Assembly: GCF_040712315.1 (NCBI RefSeq) | Contig: NC_134017.1 | Location: 57,596,636 to 57,660,635 of the forward strand | Source of the DNA: Castanea sativa | Taxonomy: Eukaryota; Streptophyta; Magnoliopsida; Fagales; Fagaceae | Length of the DNA: 64,000 bases | Direction of reading: 5' to 3' | Shown here: piece by piece, positions 11,948 through 24,412 of the stretch | Position numbering within the stretch: position 1 is the first letter of the stretch | How the letters are laid out: each line of letters starts with the position of its first letter | Position numbers and translations under genes: made by a program | Notes under the pieces: generated by a model | What the model was told of the DNA's origin: nothing | Databases searched by the model: none | Seen by the model: only the letters and a program-made list of their open reading frames with translations

Positions 11948-13361
11948 TCACAAGCTGCAAACACCAACCAAGTCCAAGCAATTCTCTCCCTCTTTTTGTG
12001 AGTAATCCTTAGCCACTAACTGTGCCTTGAATTTTTCATCTTCATTTTCTAATAATGCTTCTTTCTTGCGATATACACACTTGTAACCAATAGCCTTTTT
12101 ACCATTGGGCAATTTGATTGATTCCCAAGTCCTATTCTTCTGTAGTGACCCCATCTCTTCTACATTCTTATAAGACGATGGATCTTCACTATTGCTTATG
12201 AGAGCAAAGCAAACCATGTCTTCAAAATATTTTTGTGGTGATTTGTGAACCCGCTTCTTTCTACCTTAGGCAACTGAATAAGGCTTTTCTTGTTACTGCT
12301 ATGGATCAATATCATTATCATCACCACCCTTTGGGTGAACTATTCTTATCAAAATCCACCTCAACAATTAATTTATATTTATGAACTATCATCACATGTC
12401 TCTGCTTCATTCTGTTTTAACATAAAGGCTTTATCAAATATGATATCTCTGCTAGTCACCGTTTTCTTTGAGATTAAATCCCAAAGCTTGTAGCCTTTAA
12501 TGCCATTTTCAAAACCGAGGAATATGCATTTTCTTGACTTTGAATCCAATTTAGAATGTTCTCCACTCTGCACATGCACATAAGCTAGACAACCAAATAT
12601 TTTTAGACTCGAATAGTTAACTAGTCTACTTGACCAAACCTCAATTGGAATCTTGATGAAATCAATGGATGATGATGGAGATCTATTAATAATGAAGCTT
12701 GTTGTGTTACCTGTCTCTGCCTAGAACACCTTAGGCAACCCTGCATTCAATCCCATGCATTTGGCTCTTTCTGCTAAGGTTCTGTTCATTCTCTCTGCAA
12801 CCCCATTTTGCGATGGAGTTCCTTTAATTGTGAAGCGACGAGTAATACCTTCTAATTCACAAAATCTTATGAATTCTTTATTTCTATACTCCAGGCCATT
12901 ATTTGTTCTAAGGTATATTGTTTTCTTGCCTGTTTGATTCTCAACCTATGCTTTCCACTTTTTAAATATGCCAAACACATCAAACTTATGCTTCATAAAA
13001 TAAATCCAACCTTTCTAGAGTAGTCATTAATGACATTGATGAAATACTAAGTACCACTATGAGAAGAAATTGATATTGGTCCCTAGACATCTGAATGAAC
13101 ATAGTCAAGAACACCCTTACTTGTATGAGGGTCTATCTTGAAACTGACTCTAAACTGCTTCCCATACACACAATACTTGTAGAAGTATAGCTTGCATATC
13201 TTCACCCCCTTCAATAAATTTCTCTTGTGTAGCTCTAACATACCACATTCACCAATATGGCCAAGTCGCATATGCCATAATTTTGTGTTGTCAGTGTATA
13301 GACTGCAACTTTTCCTTGTAGTATCATTACCATTTGTGCTTGACATCTTTGTGCTTGACAA
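11948..13361 (-). pseudogene. copia pol remnant (integrase and RT start)
   Basis: Read on the minus strand: GAG-pre-integrase (LWHMRLGHIGECGMLELHKR, 13083-13361), integrase sequence across 12.6-13.0 kb in broken frames, an integrase C-terminal piece (KCIFLGFENGIKGYKLWD, 12379-12579), and the beginning of RT (NRTWESIKLPNGKKAIGYKC and AQLVAKDYSQKEG, 11948-12217). The RT stops there and runs into the 3' end, so the YVDD region and RNase H are deleted. The fragments cannot make a working polyprotein. Confidence 0.85.
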
Positions 13362-13427
13362 AACTAATCTATGTCATACTTTGTGCTTGACATATTTACT
13401 GTATTCAAAGGATTGAACTCTAGCCTT

Positions 13428-13439
13428 GCTCTAATACCA
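13428..13439 (-). promoter_or_regulatory. primer-binding site, initiator Met tRNA type
   Basis: Minus-strand TGGTATTAGAGC, one base from the usual copia primer site, two bases internal to the 5' LTR. It fixes the element's orientation. Confidence 0.85.
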
Positions 13440-13441
13440 CT

Positions 13442-13879
13442 TGTTGTGCAAATAACACCCTAGGACTCAAATCAATAACAATATATAAGCAGATATTAAA
13501 TAAAAAGCACACACAATGAATTCAAGAATTTACGTGGTTTGGCAAACTGCCTACCTTTATAGCGACGATGGGGAAATTTCACTATAAAAATAGGGAAATA
13601 CAATGGTGCATAAGAACACTCTCAAGAAACCCAAATCTCAAGACACCCTAGCTCTCTCTCACCCACAAGACAAGAAAACTCTATTCTTCTTCTTATGCGG
13701 TTGCTGCTAGGTTTTTTTTTAATAAAGAATTCCTCTCTTTTTACTTTGCCGCACCTAATCACATATATATAGAGATATATGTTAAGTCAGCTAGATGTAA
13801 TTCAAATTACAATTGGAATTCGGTCATCTTATACTAACTTGGGCTTGGCAATACAAGCCACACGAGCCCAACATCAACA
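13442..13879 (-). repeat. 5' LTR of the deleted copia element
   Basis: 438 bp. Read on the minus strand it starts TGTTGATGTTGGGC and ends TTGCACAACA. It matches 11322-11871 closely but lacks that copy's microsatellite expansion. Confidence 0.92.
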
Positions 13880-13884
13880 GAGAT

Positions 13885-14439
13885 AAAATTAAGGCACATT
13901 AACATTCTAATTGAAGAAAAGTTTGATTTCCTAAGATCCTAATTATAATAGGGTGAAAATTGAAATAAGGATATCTTAATCAATTAGCTATAAAAATTGC
14001 TAGAATTTCATAATACAATAAAATAAAAAATAATGTCATATTGACACAATAATATCACAATTCAACCTCCAAATTTTGATTGAATTAAAAGTAGCCAAAA
14101 TACGAAAAATACTACAAATCCCAACCAAGTATATGCATCATACAGAAAACCAAAAATCTGAATAGGCACATAATATGAAAAAACCAATCTAAACACATTA
14201 CAATGCTACATCAGCAAAAATGTATACATAAAATTAAAATTTTTTTTTTTAAGATGAACATAATATTTTAGAAACTAACATACCTCTCAGAAAGGGAACT
14301 AAAGATATTGTGAAAGAAATTATGGAAGTTTAATTTTTGAGGCCAAAGGCAATGAGAATTTATATTGGATAAATATGGAGACAAATAATCATATTACTCA
14401 ATTCATTCAATTTGACTCTTGCAATTATGCTTTGAAGTT
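13885..14439. other. gene-free interval
   Basis: AT-rich, no supported feature. It ends in the AGTCT target duplication of the next element. Confidence 0.45.
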
Positions 14440-14444
14440 AGTCT

Positions 14445-15868
14445 TGAAGGAAAAATTCTGGTTTTGCATCTTATGCAAAACCCACAGCGGAAGCAATGAA
14501 CAAGGATCTATTTCATTCATGATTGATAACGTGCACAATATAAATTTCAGAATTTAAGAACAAGATAGCGTACCTTGGTGTGGAGAAATTCAAAACAAAG
14601 ATTAGAAGCACTTGGGAACACTTTTAATCTTCACTCCAATTCCACTTTACGCCCAAGATGTGTGGTCTCTCAATCAGTTTTTCAAAGGGAGAATGAAAGT
14701 GTGTCTCACACTCTCTTACACACAGTTTCTTTTTCTTTTCAAAACACCTCTAATAAAAATTCTGTATGTTTCTCCCTTTATAACTAACTGATTATCTAAT
14801 TGGGTTGGCCTATTGGGCCTTTCCAATTGGGCTTTAGTGTGTGGCTTGGAGTGGGACCAAAAGGGACCAATAAGACACTAGCTCCAATGGGCCTTGGGCT
14901 TTTCCGTCAACTCTTGACAAGTCCAAAGTTACCATTAATTATATTTAATACCACTATATAAATATAATTGCACTCTAGGCCTTATTAATAAATTATATCC
15001 CAAAACTTTATTATACACGTAACCCCTTCATAAAATATTCGTAGTAACACAAAGTCATAAATGTAGACTGCCACTTTGTAAATTACTACATCTTATCCTT
15101 GAGTACCCGGTTTAATTCTTTAAAGTTATTCATTATATATTTATGAAATTCAATTTCATAAATATATACTTTAGTAATTTCTTACTAAAGTGGTTAGGCC
15201 TAACTCTCTGAATAACTGAACCCATTAAACTTATCTCAAGGGAATATTTTATATCTCCATCAAGAGACTATGAATTCCATCTTGAGAATATATGTTCCAT
15301 CAACACTAAATGTGGCTGCCCAACATACTGAGGTTTTGACCGTCACTTCAGGTCTCACTCCTGATATATCAAAGCAACCTACACTTCATGATCAGGTCCA
15401 TTATTCTCTCAGGATTAAGAGTTCATGCAAATAGAAGTCGTGAGATTTATTATTCATTTGACAGTCGTTAGAAGAATAATAAATCTCACAGCGGTCCTGT
15501 TCAATATGTTTTAACTCTTAAAACATATCAACATATCAACTAGAAGTTTCCACTTCCATGATCAAGACAAATCATCGTAGTTGACACGTTATAGTCTTCG
15601 CAGATAAAATGCCCAATTTCATCACCGACTACGAACTATTAATTCTGAGTTTACAAAGAACTTGTGATTTACATCTTCTGTGACTTTTCACATAAATCAC
15701 ATACAATGCATCTCATGGACTATATGATAATGTCCCATATTCATGTTACTATTATTTTAGATAATAATAAAATAACTTTATTAATCACAATATTAAGTCA
15801 TACATAATGTCATACATAATATCATACATAGCATCATACAATAGGATTTAAGGGCACTAATCCTAACA
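14445..15868 (-). mobile_element. 1.4-kb solo LTR with 5-bp target duplication
   Basis: Flanked exactly by AGTCT at 14440-14444 and 15869-15873. On the minus strand it begins TGTTAGGATTAGTGCCC (ending at 15868). The other end reads TGAAGGAAAAATTCTGG on the plus strand. No internal retroelement sequence is present. A minus-strand TTATAAAGG promoter-like box is near 14775. Short open frames inside are not coding. Confidence 0.9.
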
Positions 15869-15873
15869 AGTCT

Positions 15874-16220
15874 TTTGTAGAAAATTAAAAAGCTTTATTA
15901 ATTCCTATCTTTCCCATGACTTTTTAAATCCATTTGATTGTATCCAAAGCATTTAAAGTTATAAATGCATAAATTTTTTTTGAATTTTATTAATACATTG
16001 AAATAAATACATCTGCCATTAATTAATGGTTTGACATAAGTGCTAAATTTTGATGAGGTGAAAGCCTAAATAAGAAGAATGTCATAAAATGCAGCACATG
16101 GCAGAATCTCATGCACTCCCACATGAGGTCTCTGCATATATGAGTTTCATGTAGTTGCAAACTTTCTTGTTTGGTATACATGTATGAGTGTAGTTTCACA
16201 CCTATATATATATATATATA
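15874..16220 (-). mobile_element. Helitron 5'-end fragment (GCAGAGACCTC family), minus strand
   Basis: On the minus strand, GCAGAGACCTCATGTGGGAG (about 16115-16136) and the following CTGCCATGTG match the 5' region of the Helitron starting at about 35111 and the remnants at 47.3 and 47.8 kb. Only this end is recognisable; the rest of the interval is anonymous AT-rich DNA. Confidence 0.5.
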
Positions 16221-17302
16221 TCTAAAAGTTGAAGCGTAGCATTTATTGTTGCTACGCTCAAGTTGAGCCACATTAGCGTCCACGTCATTATTATTTTTCT
16301 TTCCAATGTTCCTATAATTTTTTCTTAGTATTTAGTCTTTTTTATTATTATAAATATTTACACTTTCTCCAACATTTCTCTATCCTTTACCTTTTCATCT
16401 CCCAACTTCCCTCTACCTTAATATCACTTTTCATCTCCTTACTACCCTTTACCTTACCTTTTTATCTCCCCACTACCCTCTATCTTAATACACTCTTCAT
16501 CTTTCCCTTCATCTTCCTTTTTTTGTCCTTTCTTATTCACAACCTCTTACTATAAATTTTTCATTCTCTCTTCCATTCTTCACATATTTTTCCTTCACAA
16601 AAAAGGTTCTCTCTCTCTCTCTCTCAATTTTTTGGTGGACTTTTTATTTTTATTTTTCTTTCATCTTTGCTTTAGGTTGATTAATTGTTGTGTTCTTTAG
16701 GACTTTATATTGAGTTGATGGGATTTAGTTTTGTGATTAATTGTTAATTTTATTACATGTGTCTTTCTTTAAATTCTTAGTTTGGGTTGCTTTGAATTCA
16801 CCTATTTAGTTGTTCTATATATGTTATTTTTGTACAACATGAAATTTGTTCTATGAAATTGCTTTTAGACTTGATACATTATCTTTTCATTTGATTTTTT
16901 TTTCTATCCTCATGTGTAGTGATTGACTTCTAACAAAAACTATTCTATTTATATATTTAGAATTCTATTTCTTCTTAGTTTTGTATGGGCCATAAGAAAC
17001 AAAGAGGTCCATAATGCATTCATGTTCTCCTTGTATTGTGATAAATCTGGGTAGTTGAATAGTGTTGTTTACTTTACCACTATTACATTTTTTTTCCCTA
17101 AAAGCTACATACCATCGATCGTAACACCAAATGGATATTTCAAAGTTCATTTGCATGATTATTTGCTGTGTGGTGAGTTGAAACATTGTTGGGTAGTGAT
17201 GTACGTTAGATTGTTAGTGTAGCCTTTTAGCTTGCAAAGGCTAAGTACTGATTTGTGCTAAGTTTTAGTTTTTGGTATTCTTTATAGCTATAATGGTTGA
17301 TA
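16221..17302 (+). mobile_element. Helitron fragment (TCTAAAAGTTGAA family)
   Basis: Starts A|TCTAAAAGTTGAAGCGTAGC, like the complete Helitron at 39324. A subterminal stem GCGTAGC...GCTACGC lies at 16234-16257. A pyrimidine-rich interior follows (ACATTTCTC, CATCTCCCAAC, a CT repeat at 16610-16626) that is shared with 28.2, 39.4 and 62.7 kb. No CTAG 3' end is found, because the gypsy element A interrupts it at 17303. No helicase gene, so non-autonomous. Confidence 0.65.
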
Positions 17303-17307
17303 GGTCT

Positions 17308-17959
17308 TGTATAGGGAGAGGCCTTGGGCCCATTGGGCCTTGAACCCCAGTCTTGTGGAAACGTGCGAGATAGGGCCCTAGGCCCATTGGGCCATGGGAC
17401 CTCGTCTTGAATTACAACACTTGACTCAATCCCCGTTGTATCGATGACCTTGGTTCGAACATACCTCAGCGCCCGGTAAACCCTCCTCCTGAGGATGCTA
17501 CTTTTCGGGGGTACAAGGTCCCAGCGGTTCAATATTGCCTTGGGGAGTATTGCCGCCGAACAACCTTCTGGAAGCAAGAACCAGTTCCAATGCCATTGCC
17601 ATAGTCCTCAACGAAACTTCCACTAGGACCACTTTGAAGCGATGGAATTGGACCCCCATCCCCACTAATAGTCAAGGAAAATTATAACATCTTCACTTGT
17701 CTCATGCTATAAATAGGAGGAAAGAATAAGAAACCGGGGTTGGCAATTCTAGAGAGAGAGAGAGAGAGAGAACAGAGAGAAGGAACAACCAGATTAAGGG
17801 AGGAGAGCAACATTGGGGGAAGAGAGGTTTGCAGGAATAAGAGAGCATTCGGGTCATCAAGCATAGGACCACCCATAGTAGGAATCCAAAGCCCACAATT
17901 TAAATAGATTGTGAGCCCAGGGAGGGGTCAAGCCCAACCACCATACTTGGGTACGCACA
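17308..17959 (+). repeat. 5' LTR of element A
   Basis: 652 bp, TGTATAGGGA to GGTACGCACA. Contains CTATAAATAGG at about 17708-17718 as the likely promoter box and a GA repeat near 17751-17771 just downstream. Confidence 0.92.
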
Positions 17960-17960
17960 A

Positions 17961-17978
17961 TTGGCTCCCATTGTGGGG
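17961..17978 (+). promoter_or_regulatory. primer-binding site of element A
   Basis: TTGGCTCCCATTGTGGGG follows the LTR by one base. It corresponds to the TTGGCGCC... site at the same place in element C and is slightly decayed. Confidence 0.6.
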
Positions 17979-18089
17979 CTCTCCTATGAAGCTGTAGTTC
18001 TATCAAGACCTGCAAGGGAAAATATCTAGGGAGTTATGTTGAAAGTGGCTTTGGGAGGTCCTCTCGAGGCTCCACCTGGAGGGAAAGAT

Positions 18090-19440
18090 GGCTGAAAAGA
18101 CCCGAAGATAGGGAGTATGAGGATCAAGGGAAGTCTGGCCTTAGAGAAAGGTGGTTTCAAACATACCGGACAATCTCTGATGCTTCTGGGCATAATCGTT
18201 ACAATGAAAGGGATGCAGAACCGGAATTAAGGGATGAAGAACTTGAACGTTTTCATAGGTTGGTAAGGGATTTGGAGATGGAGGCAAGAGATAGGCGACG
18301 GAGAAGAGTCCATGAGGAGCGGGGAGAAGAGTCAACTAGTATGAGAGGTCATTATGGAGCAGGATCCCATCGATCCGGATTTCATCGATACCAGAGTATG
18401 TAGACCGGGACTTGGTTTCCCTCGAGTAGCAACGACCTCGAAATGCTGCTATGGATTCTATGTGCCCGCGCATTGTACTGAGTGGCCTGATCACCATTTT
18501 CAAGGAACATTGAGGAGGCCCCTATGCCGAGCAGATTCACGTGGCTGCCGTTCAATTCTTATGATGGAAAGACGGACCCAATAGAACATGTAAGCCATTA
18601 TATTCAAATGATGTCTTTGCACTTTCATAACGATGCACTGATGTGCAAGGTATTTCCTTCGAGTCTTGGCCCCACCGCTTTGAGGTGGTTAAACGGACTG
18701 AGAAAAAGATCGATCCACAGCTTTTTCGAGCTAATTCAAGAGTTTGGTGTCCGGTTCATGACCTATAGCCGAGTTCCGCAGCCTGTGGATGCTTTGCTAT
18801 CAATGAAAATGGGGGTTGGCAAAACCCTTTTTATCTACGCTAATCGGTACTGGGAGTTGTACAACGAAATTGGCAGAGGCAATGAAAAGATCGTAGTAAG
18901 TACTTTTCGAATGGGATTGCCTGAAGATTCTGAGTTATGAGACTTGTTGACAAAGAGGCCTTCCGAGGATATGAGACAGTTAATGAGGCACATTGAAGAG
19001 TATAAATGGTTAGAAGATGATTGATTACAGAGCAAAGGTAAGGCCCCGGTCATAAATATGCCTCAGATAGCGGTTTTTAGGCAAGACCTCGGAAAGATTT
19101 GAGGGTCTAGGGGCTGGGCTCGCGAATCGGGGAATTTAATGCAGCGTTCAAAGAGCTAGCGCATAGAATCGTGGATTGGATAAAAAATAAGCCATATTTT
19201 CGGTGGCCAAACAAAATGGGGGGAGACCTGTCTAGGAGAAATCAGAACTTAAATTGTACTTACCATAAAGATAAGGGGCATACCATTGAATAATGCAGGG
19301 TGTTAAAAGACCATCTAGAGCAGTTGGTGAAGGTGGGATACTTGAAAGAATTTGTGGTGGATCCTAAGAATCAAAAAGCCGAGCAGGGTGCCCAACCTCG
19401 AGGGAATCATCTCCCACCTTTACTAGGAGTGATATAAGTT
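18090..19440 (+). pseudogene. gag relic of element A
   Basis: The clearest part (18524-18940) is a Retrotrans_gag domain: FNSYDGKTDPIEHVSHYI, ALRWLNGL, then FRMGLPEDSEL ending at a stop. The N-terminal leader is in other frames. A finger-like CTYHKDKGHTIE-stop-C lies at 19255-19296; in this lineage gag ends with such a C-H-H-C motif. Several stops and shifts. It would have formed the capsid and bound element RNA. Confidence 0.82.
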
Positions 19441-19493
19441 ATCCATGTAGCCCCAAGAGGCACTCAGATGTCTAACAGAAAGGGGTACTGGCC

Positions 19494-22400
19494 GTGGTAC
19501 CGATGAAAAGTTGCACAGGTGATCAACCCGCTGAGAAGAAGTTGAGGTATACTCGGGAGCCCATCACCTTTGATGACGATGACCTGAAGGGCACGATTCA
19601 GCCACTCGATGATGTGTTGGTGGTTATAGTCCGGATAAATGGATTCATAGTAAAAAGGGTAATGATAGATCAAGGGAGTGGTGCCAAGGTAATGTATCCA
19701 GACCTGTACAGGGGGCTCGGTATAAAGAAGGAAGATCTATCCTAGTACGACACATCGCTGATGGGGTTTGATAGCTGGATGGTGATCCTAGAAGGGTAGA
19801 TCTTGCTTCCCGCGAATACGAGAGGCAAGGAGGTGATGGTAACATTCATAGTGGTCGCTTCTTTTTCTCCTTACATGGCGATCCTAAGGAGGCCATGGAT
19901 TTATACAATGGGGGAAATACCCTTTACCCTACATATGAAGGTCAAATTCTACACAGAGCAGGGTATTACTACAGTGAGGGGTAACCAGTAAGTGGCCAAG
20001 TAATGCTTGGTGGCCACAACTGTCCAAGGAACAAAACAAAAGGAGTCAACTGAGGAGGCGCCCTCATAGCAATTACAGGAATCCCAAGTGGAAGTGGGGG
20101 CTGGCTATGCCAAGGACTTAGTACGAGTGAGAATATTGCCGAATGATGATAGGAGTTTTCTAATAGGAGCAGGCGTAGAGAACAAAGAGAGGGTAGAGAT
20201 GCAGTTGTTCCTTGTACAAAACGTGGACATGTTCGCTTGGAGTTTGTATGAGGTGACTGGTGTGGATCCCGGGTTCATAGTTCACAAACTTAACGTGGAC
20301 CCTTTACACCCCTAAGAAATAGAGGTCGAAGAGATCAACTAAGGAGCATGTCGAAGTTGTCAGGTAAGAGGTTAATAAACTCAAAGGAGCTAGGGCAATA
20401 AAGGAAGCATTTTTTTCGGAGTGGCTTGTGAATACCGTAGTCTTAAAAAAGAAAAAGGGCAAGTGAAGGGTTTGTGTTGACTTTACCGACCTGAACCTAG
20501 CATGTCCGAAGGATCCATTTCCTATGCCGAAGATTGATCAGCTGGTAGATGTCACTTATGGGCACCCGAGAATGAGCTTTCTGGACGCCTTTCAGGGCTA
20601 TCATTAGATTGCTTTGGTTGCTGAAGATCAAGAGAAGACGAAGTTTATTTCACCTGACGCTAACTACCATTATACCGTGATGCCATTTGGATTGAAAAAT
20701 GTTGGGGCCACATATCAACGGATGATGATAAGAATATTCAGAGATAAGATTGGGCACACAGTCGAGGTCTACATCGATGATAAGGTGGTAAAGAGCAAAC
20801 GGGAGATGCAGCATATTGGTGACCTCAAAGAGGTGTTCGAAATGCTTCGACGGCATAAGCTGCACCTCAATGCCTAGAAGTGTGCTTTCAGAGTGGGGGT
20901 TGGCAAGTTCTTAGGGTACTTGATCACTAATCGTGGAATAGAAGTCAACCCCTTGAAGCGGTAAAATGCTTGAAACCACCGAGCAATCCGAAGGAAGATC
21001 AAGCACTTACTGGTATGCTAGCTGCCCTTAGTCAGTTTATTTCCAAGTCTGTTGATCGATGCCATCCATTTTACCAACTTCTGAAAAAATGGAAGGGATT
21101 CCACTGGAACGAAGAGTGTGAGAGGGCTTTCCAGGGTCTGATGGGGTATTTGACATGAGCCCTACTACTAATGGCCCCTGAATCTGGAGAAGATCTATAC
21201 ATGTACCTCTCGGTGTCTGAGCATGTAGTAAGTGTTGTGCTGCTGAGAGACCAGGGTGTACAACAGCCTATATACTATATCAGCAAAACCTTGGTCGATG
21301 CCGTGACAAGGTATTTGCCTTTAAAGAAGTTGGTATTGGTGTTAGTTCATGCTATGAGGAAGTTGCCCCACTACTTTCAGGCTCACACTGTTTACGTATT
21401 GACCGAGTATCTCCTGCAGTCGTTATTGAAAAGATCTGATTTCACAGGAAGGATAGCTAAATGGGGAACACGGCTTGGCTCTTTTGATATTAGATACAGG
21501 CCTAGAAGCTTGGTGAAGGGTCAGGTCCTTGTTGATTTCATTGTAGAGTTTTCCCCGAGGGTGGGGAAGGAGATGGTTTGCCCTGTCGAGGTAATCCCGT
21601 GAAAGGTATTTGTGGACGGTGCGTCCAGTGTATTAGGAGCCGGGGCTGGGATTGTAGTCATCACCCCAGAAGGAATAAAATTAGAGCATTCCTTTACGTT
21701 AGGCTTTAAGGCTTCCAACAACGAAGCTGAGTATGAGGCCTTGTTGGCCACATTGAGAGTTGTTGCAGATCTTGGTGTTAAAGAAGTGGAGGTCTACTTG
21801 GACTCTTGGCTGGTGGTCAATCAAGTACAGGGAAACTTTGAGGCTAAGGATCCCTGGATGATGGAGTACTTAAGGTTGGTAAAACAAACTATGGACCGTT
21901 TTCTAAATGTTAGGGTGATCCAGGTAGCTAGGGGGCGGAATCGACACGCCGATTATTTGGCCACATTGGCGTCTTCCTTAACTGAGGGGATCCCACGGTT
22001 AATTAAGGTGGAACTAGTAGTAGAACCGAGTATTAATGCAGGAGTAAGTGTTTCACTTGTTACCATTGTTGAGCCATGTTGGATGGACCCAATCATCAAC
22101 TTTTTGCCCAAGGATCGACTACCTGATGATGAGAAGGAAGCAGAAAAAGTACATTAGAGAGCTGCTTAGTATTGGATATTAGCTGATCGCAAGCTGTATC
22201 AAAGGTCTTTTAACGGGCCCTACCTACAGTGTTTACACCCCAGCAAGGTTGAAGAACTCCTGTCCGAGTTACATGGGGGAGTATGTGACAGTCATGTGGG
22301 AGGACGTTCATTAGCGTACCGAGCAATGACTCAGGGATTTTGGTGGCCGCGAATGCAAGGGGATGCTACCGAGTATGTGCGGAAATGTGAACAGTGTCAA

Positions 22401-23312
22401 AGGCACACCCTGATGATCCACCAACTAGCGGGGAGGTTAAATCCCACTAGTAGCCCTTGGCCTTTTGCACAGTGGGGGCTAGATATTGTTGGTCCATTCC
22501 CCCGAGTTACGGGAAACCAAAAGTTTGTTTTGGTAGCCGTGGACTATTTCACCAAATGGGCAGAGGTAGAGGTGTTGGCTAACATCCGGGATGTGGATGT
22601 TAAGAAGTTTGTATGGAGGAACATAGTAGCAAGGTTCGGGGTACTAGAGTCTCTAGTATCGGATAACGGGTTGTAGTTCGATAGCCGAGCTTTTTGTGAA
22701 TTTTGCAGCAGTTTTGGCATCAAAAACTGATATTCTACCTCGGTATATCCGCAGAGCAACAGCCAGGCCGAGGCTACAAATAAGGCCATTGTGAACGGGC
22801 TGAAGAGAAGGCTAGAAGGTGCTAAGGGTAGTTGGGCAATGGAGTTGCCTAGTGTCCTATGGGCATACCCAACGACCCCGAGAAGGTCCACGGGGGAAAC
22901 CCCATTCTCTCTGACATATGGAGCGGAGGCCGTCATTCCAGCAGAAATAAACTTGCGTAATGCTCGAGTTTTGGGCTTCAACCTCGCCGAGAATTCGGAG
23001 TTGATGTTGAAACAGTTAAACTTGTTGGACGAGCATCGGGAATCAGCAACCATACGACTGGCAGGATATTAGGAAAAACTTGCTCGGAGATACAATAGGG
23101 ATGTGAGGAGTAGGGAGTTCGGAGCAGTAGATCTGGTACTTCGGAAGGTAGTGGGGAATATGCAAGATATCAACGTGGGGAAATTAGCACTGACCTAGGA
23201 GGGACCTTATAGAGTCACCGCCATTGCCAGTGCAGGGGCATATTATTTGAAAGACTTGGATGAAAGACCACTTCCTCGGCCGTGAAATGTTCACAATTTG
23301 AAAAAATTCTAC
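19494..23312 (+). pseudogene. pol relic of element A (protease, RT, two RNase H, integrase)
   Basis: The protease has MIDQGSGAKVMYPDLY (19494-19745). The RT has FTDLNLACPKDPFPMPKIDQ, MPFGLKNVGATYQR and the catalytic box YIDD at 20770-20781. The first RNase H is at 21171-21600 (DLYMYLSVSEHVVSVVLLRD and on). The second RNase H is at 21603-22010 (VDGASSVLGAGAGIV, NNEAEYEALLATLR, RGRNRHADYLATLA). Integrase is at 22296-23312: finger CEQCQRH, core with LDIVGP, SDNG and QAEATNKA, and a C-terminal GPYRVTAI block. Stops interrupt it at least every few hundred bases. No chromodomain is seen. The truncated copy B (54139-57760) keeps integrase in better shape. Confidence 0.92.
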
Positions 23313-23489
23313 CACTGATTATTAGTACGGGAGGGAGGGGGGGGGGGAGGTATAGATTGAATGTAATGATATATGTGCATACTGTCGAGTAATACAAAAG
23401 TGTTGATTATCCATGCAGTTGAATTTATACTTATACGTCCATTGTTAACCCATTATCCTCGGTCAACAAGCGTAAGAGCTGAGAAATCA

Positions 23490-23935
23490 TCCTATGGACA
23501 GAAACCTACTCTCTCGATTCGATCTTCATCACCGAGCAGGTGGAAACTTGATCTTAAACACTAAGGACTGAAACCTACTCCCGGTTTGATCTTCATCATT
23601 GAGCAGGTGGAAACTTAATCTTAAACTATATCTAAGGATTGAAACCTGCTCCCGGTTCGATCTTCATCACTGAGCAGGTGGAAACCTAATCTTACACTAT
23701 ATCTAAGGATTGAAACCTGCTCCCGATTCAATCTTTATCATAGAGCAGGTGGAAAGCTAATCTTAAACTATATCTAATTGAAACCTGCTCCTGGTTCGAT
23801 CTTTATCACCGAGTAGGTGGAAACTTAATTTTAAACTTTATTCAAGGGCAGAAACCTACTCCCGATTCGATCATCATCACCGAGCAGTTGGTAACAATGA
23901 ATCAAAACATTTGTGGGCAGAAACACACTCCTGGC
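23490..23935 (+). repeat. minisatellite, about 7 units of 60-70 bp
   Basis: Each unit carries GAAACCTRCTCCCGGTTCGA, then TCTTCATCA, then GAGCAGGTGGAAAC and a TTAAACTATATCTAAGG linker. The last unit is degenerate. It sits between integrase and the antisense frame; copy B has a matching array at 57870-58340. Tandem arrays at this place are known in Tat/Ogre-type elements. Confidence 0.9.
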
Positions 23936-24412
23936 TGGACATTAACCACTGGATAGGGGACAGTGCTTTTAGCACAAATGAAATCAAGCGTCGGGGAGGG
24001 GTAAATCTAACGACCCTTCCTAAACATAGAGGCCCACCTCGGACCCAGCTTTGATCACCAATGTGGTCTGTCCCTCTTGAATGAAAGGGTGAGCTTATAT
24101 CATTAAAACGGGGTAAACCCTGATGAGGGTACCTAGCCATCATAAATGAGAAAGTAAGGTATGATGAGTAGATTAACAACCACAATTGTGTATAAACTCA
24201 GCAATTATCTACAAACCTTGATATATTTAAAAAAGAAGAGGGGGAGAGAAAAGAGAAAAACGTCCAGTTTCCATTTTAAGATGACTAATTAAAACAATTC
24301 AAAGGTTAAACAATCGTTTTGTCTTCACAACTCGGCGACATAGGCAAACCGAGCACGTAACAAGTAACAAAAAAATAAAATAAAAGAGGGTCTGACACAA
24401 GTGGAGCATCAA

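Noticed and set aside
23490..23935. Regularly spaced repeat resembling a CRISPR array
   Set aside because: Units run head to tail without unique spacers, inside a plant retrotransposon; it is a minisatellite.
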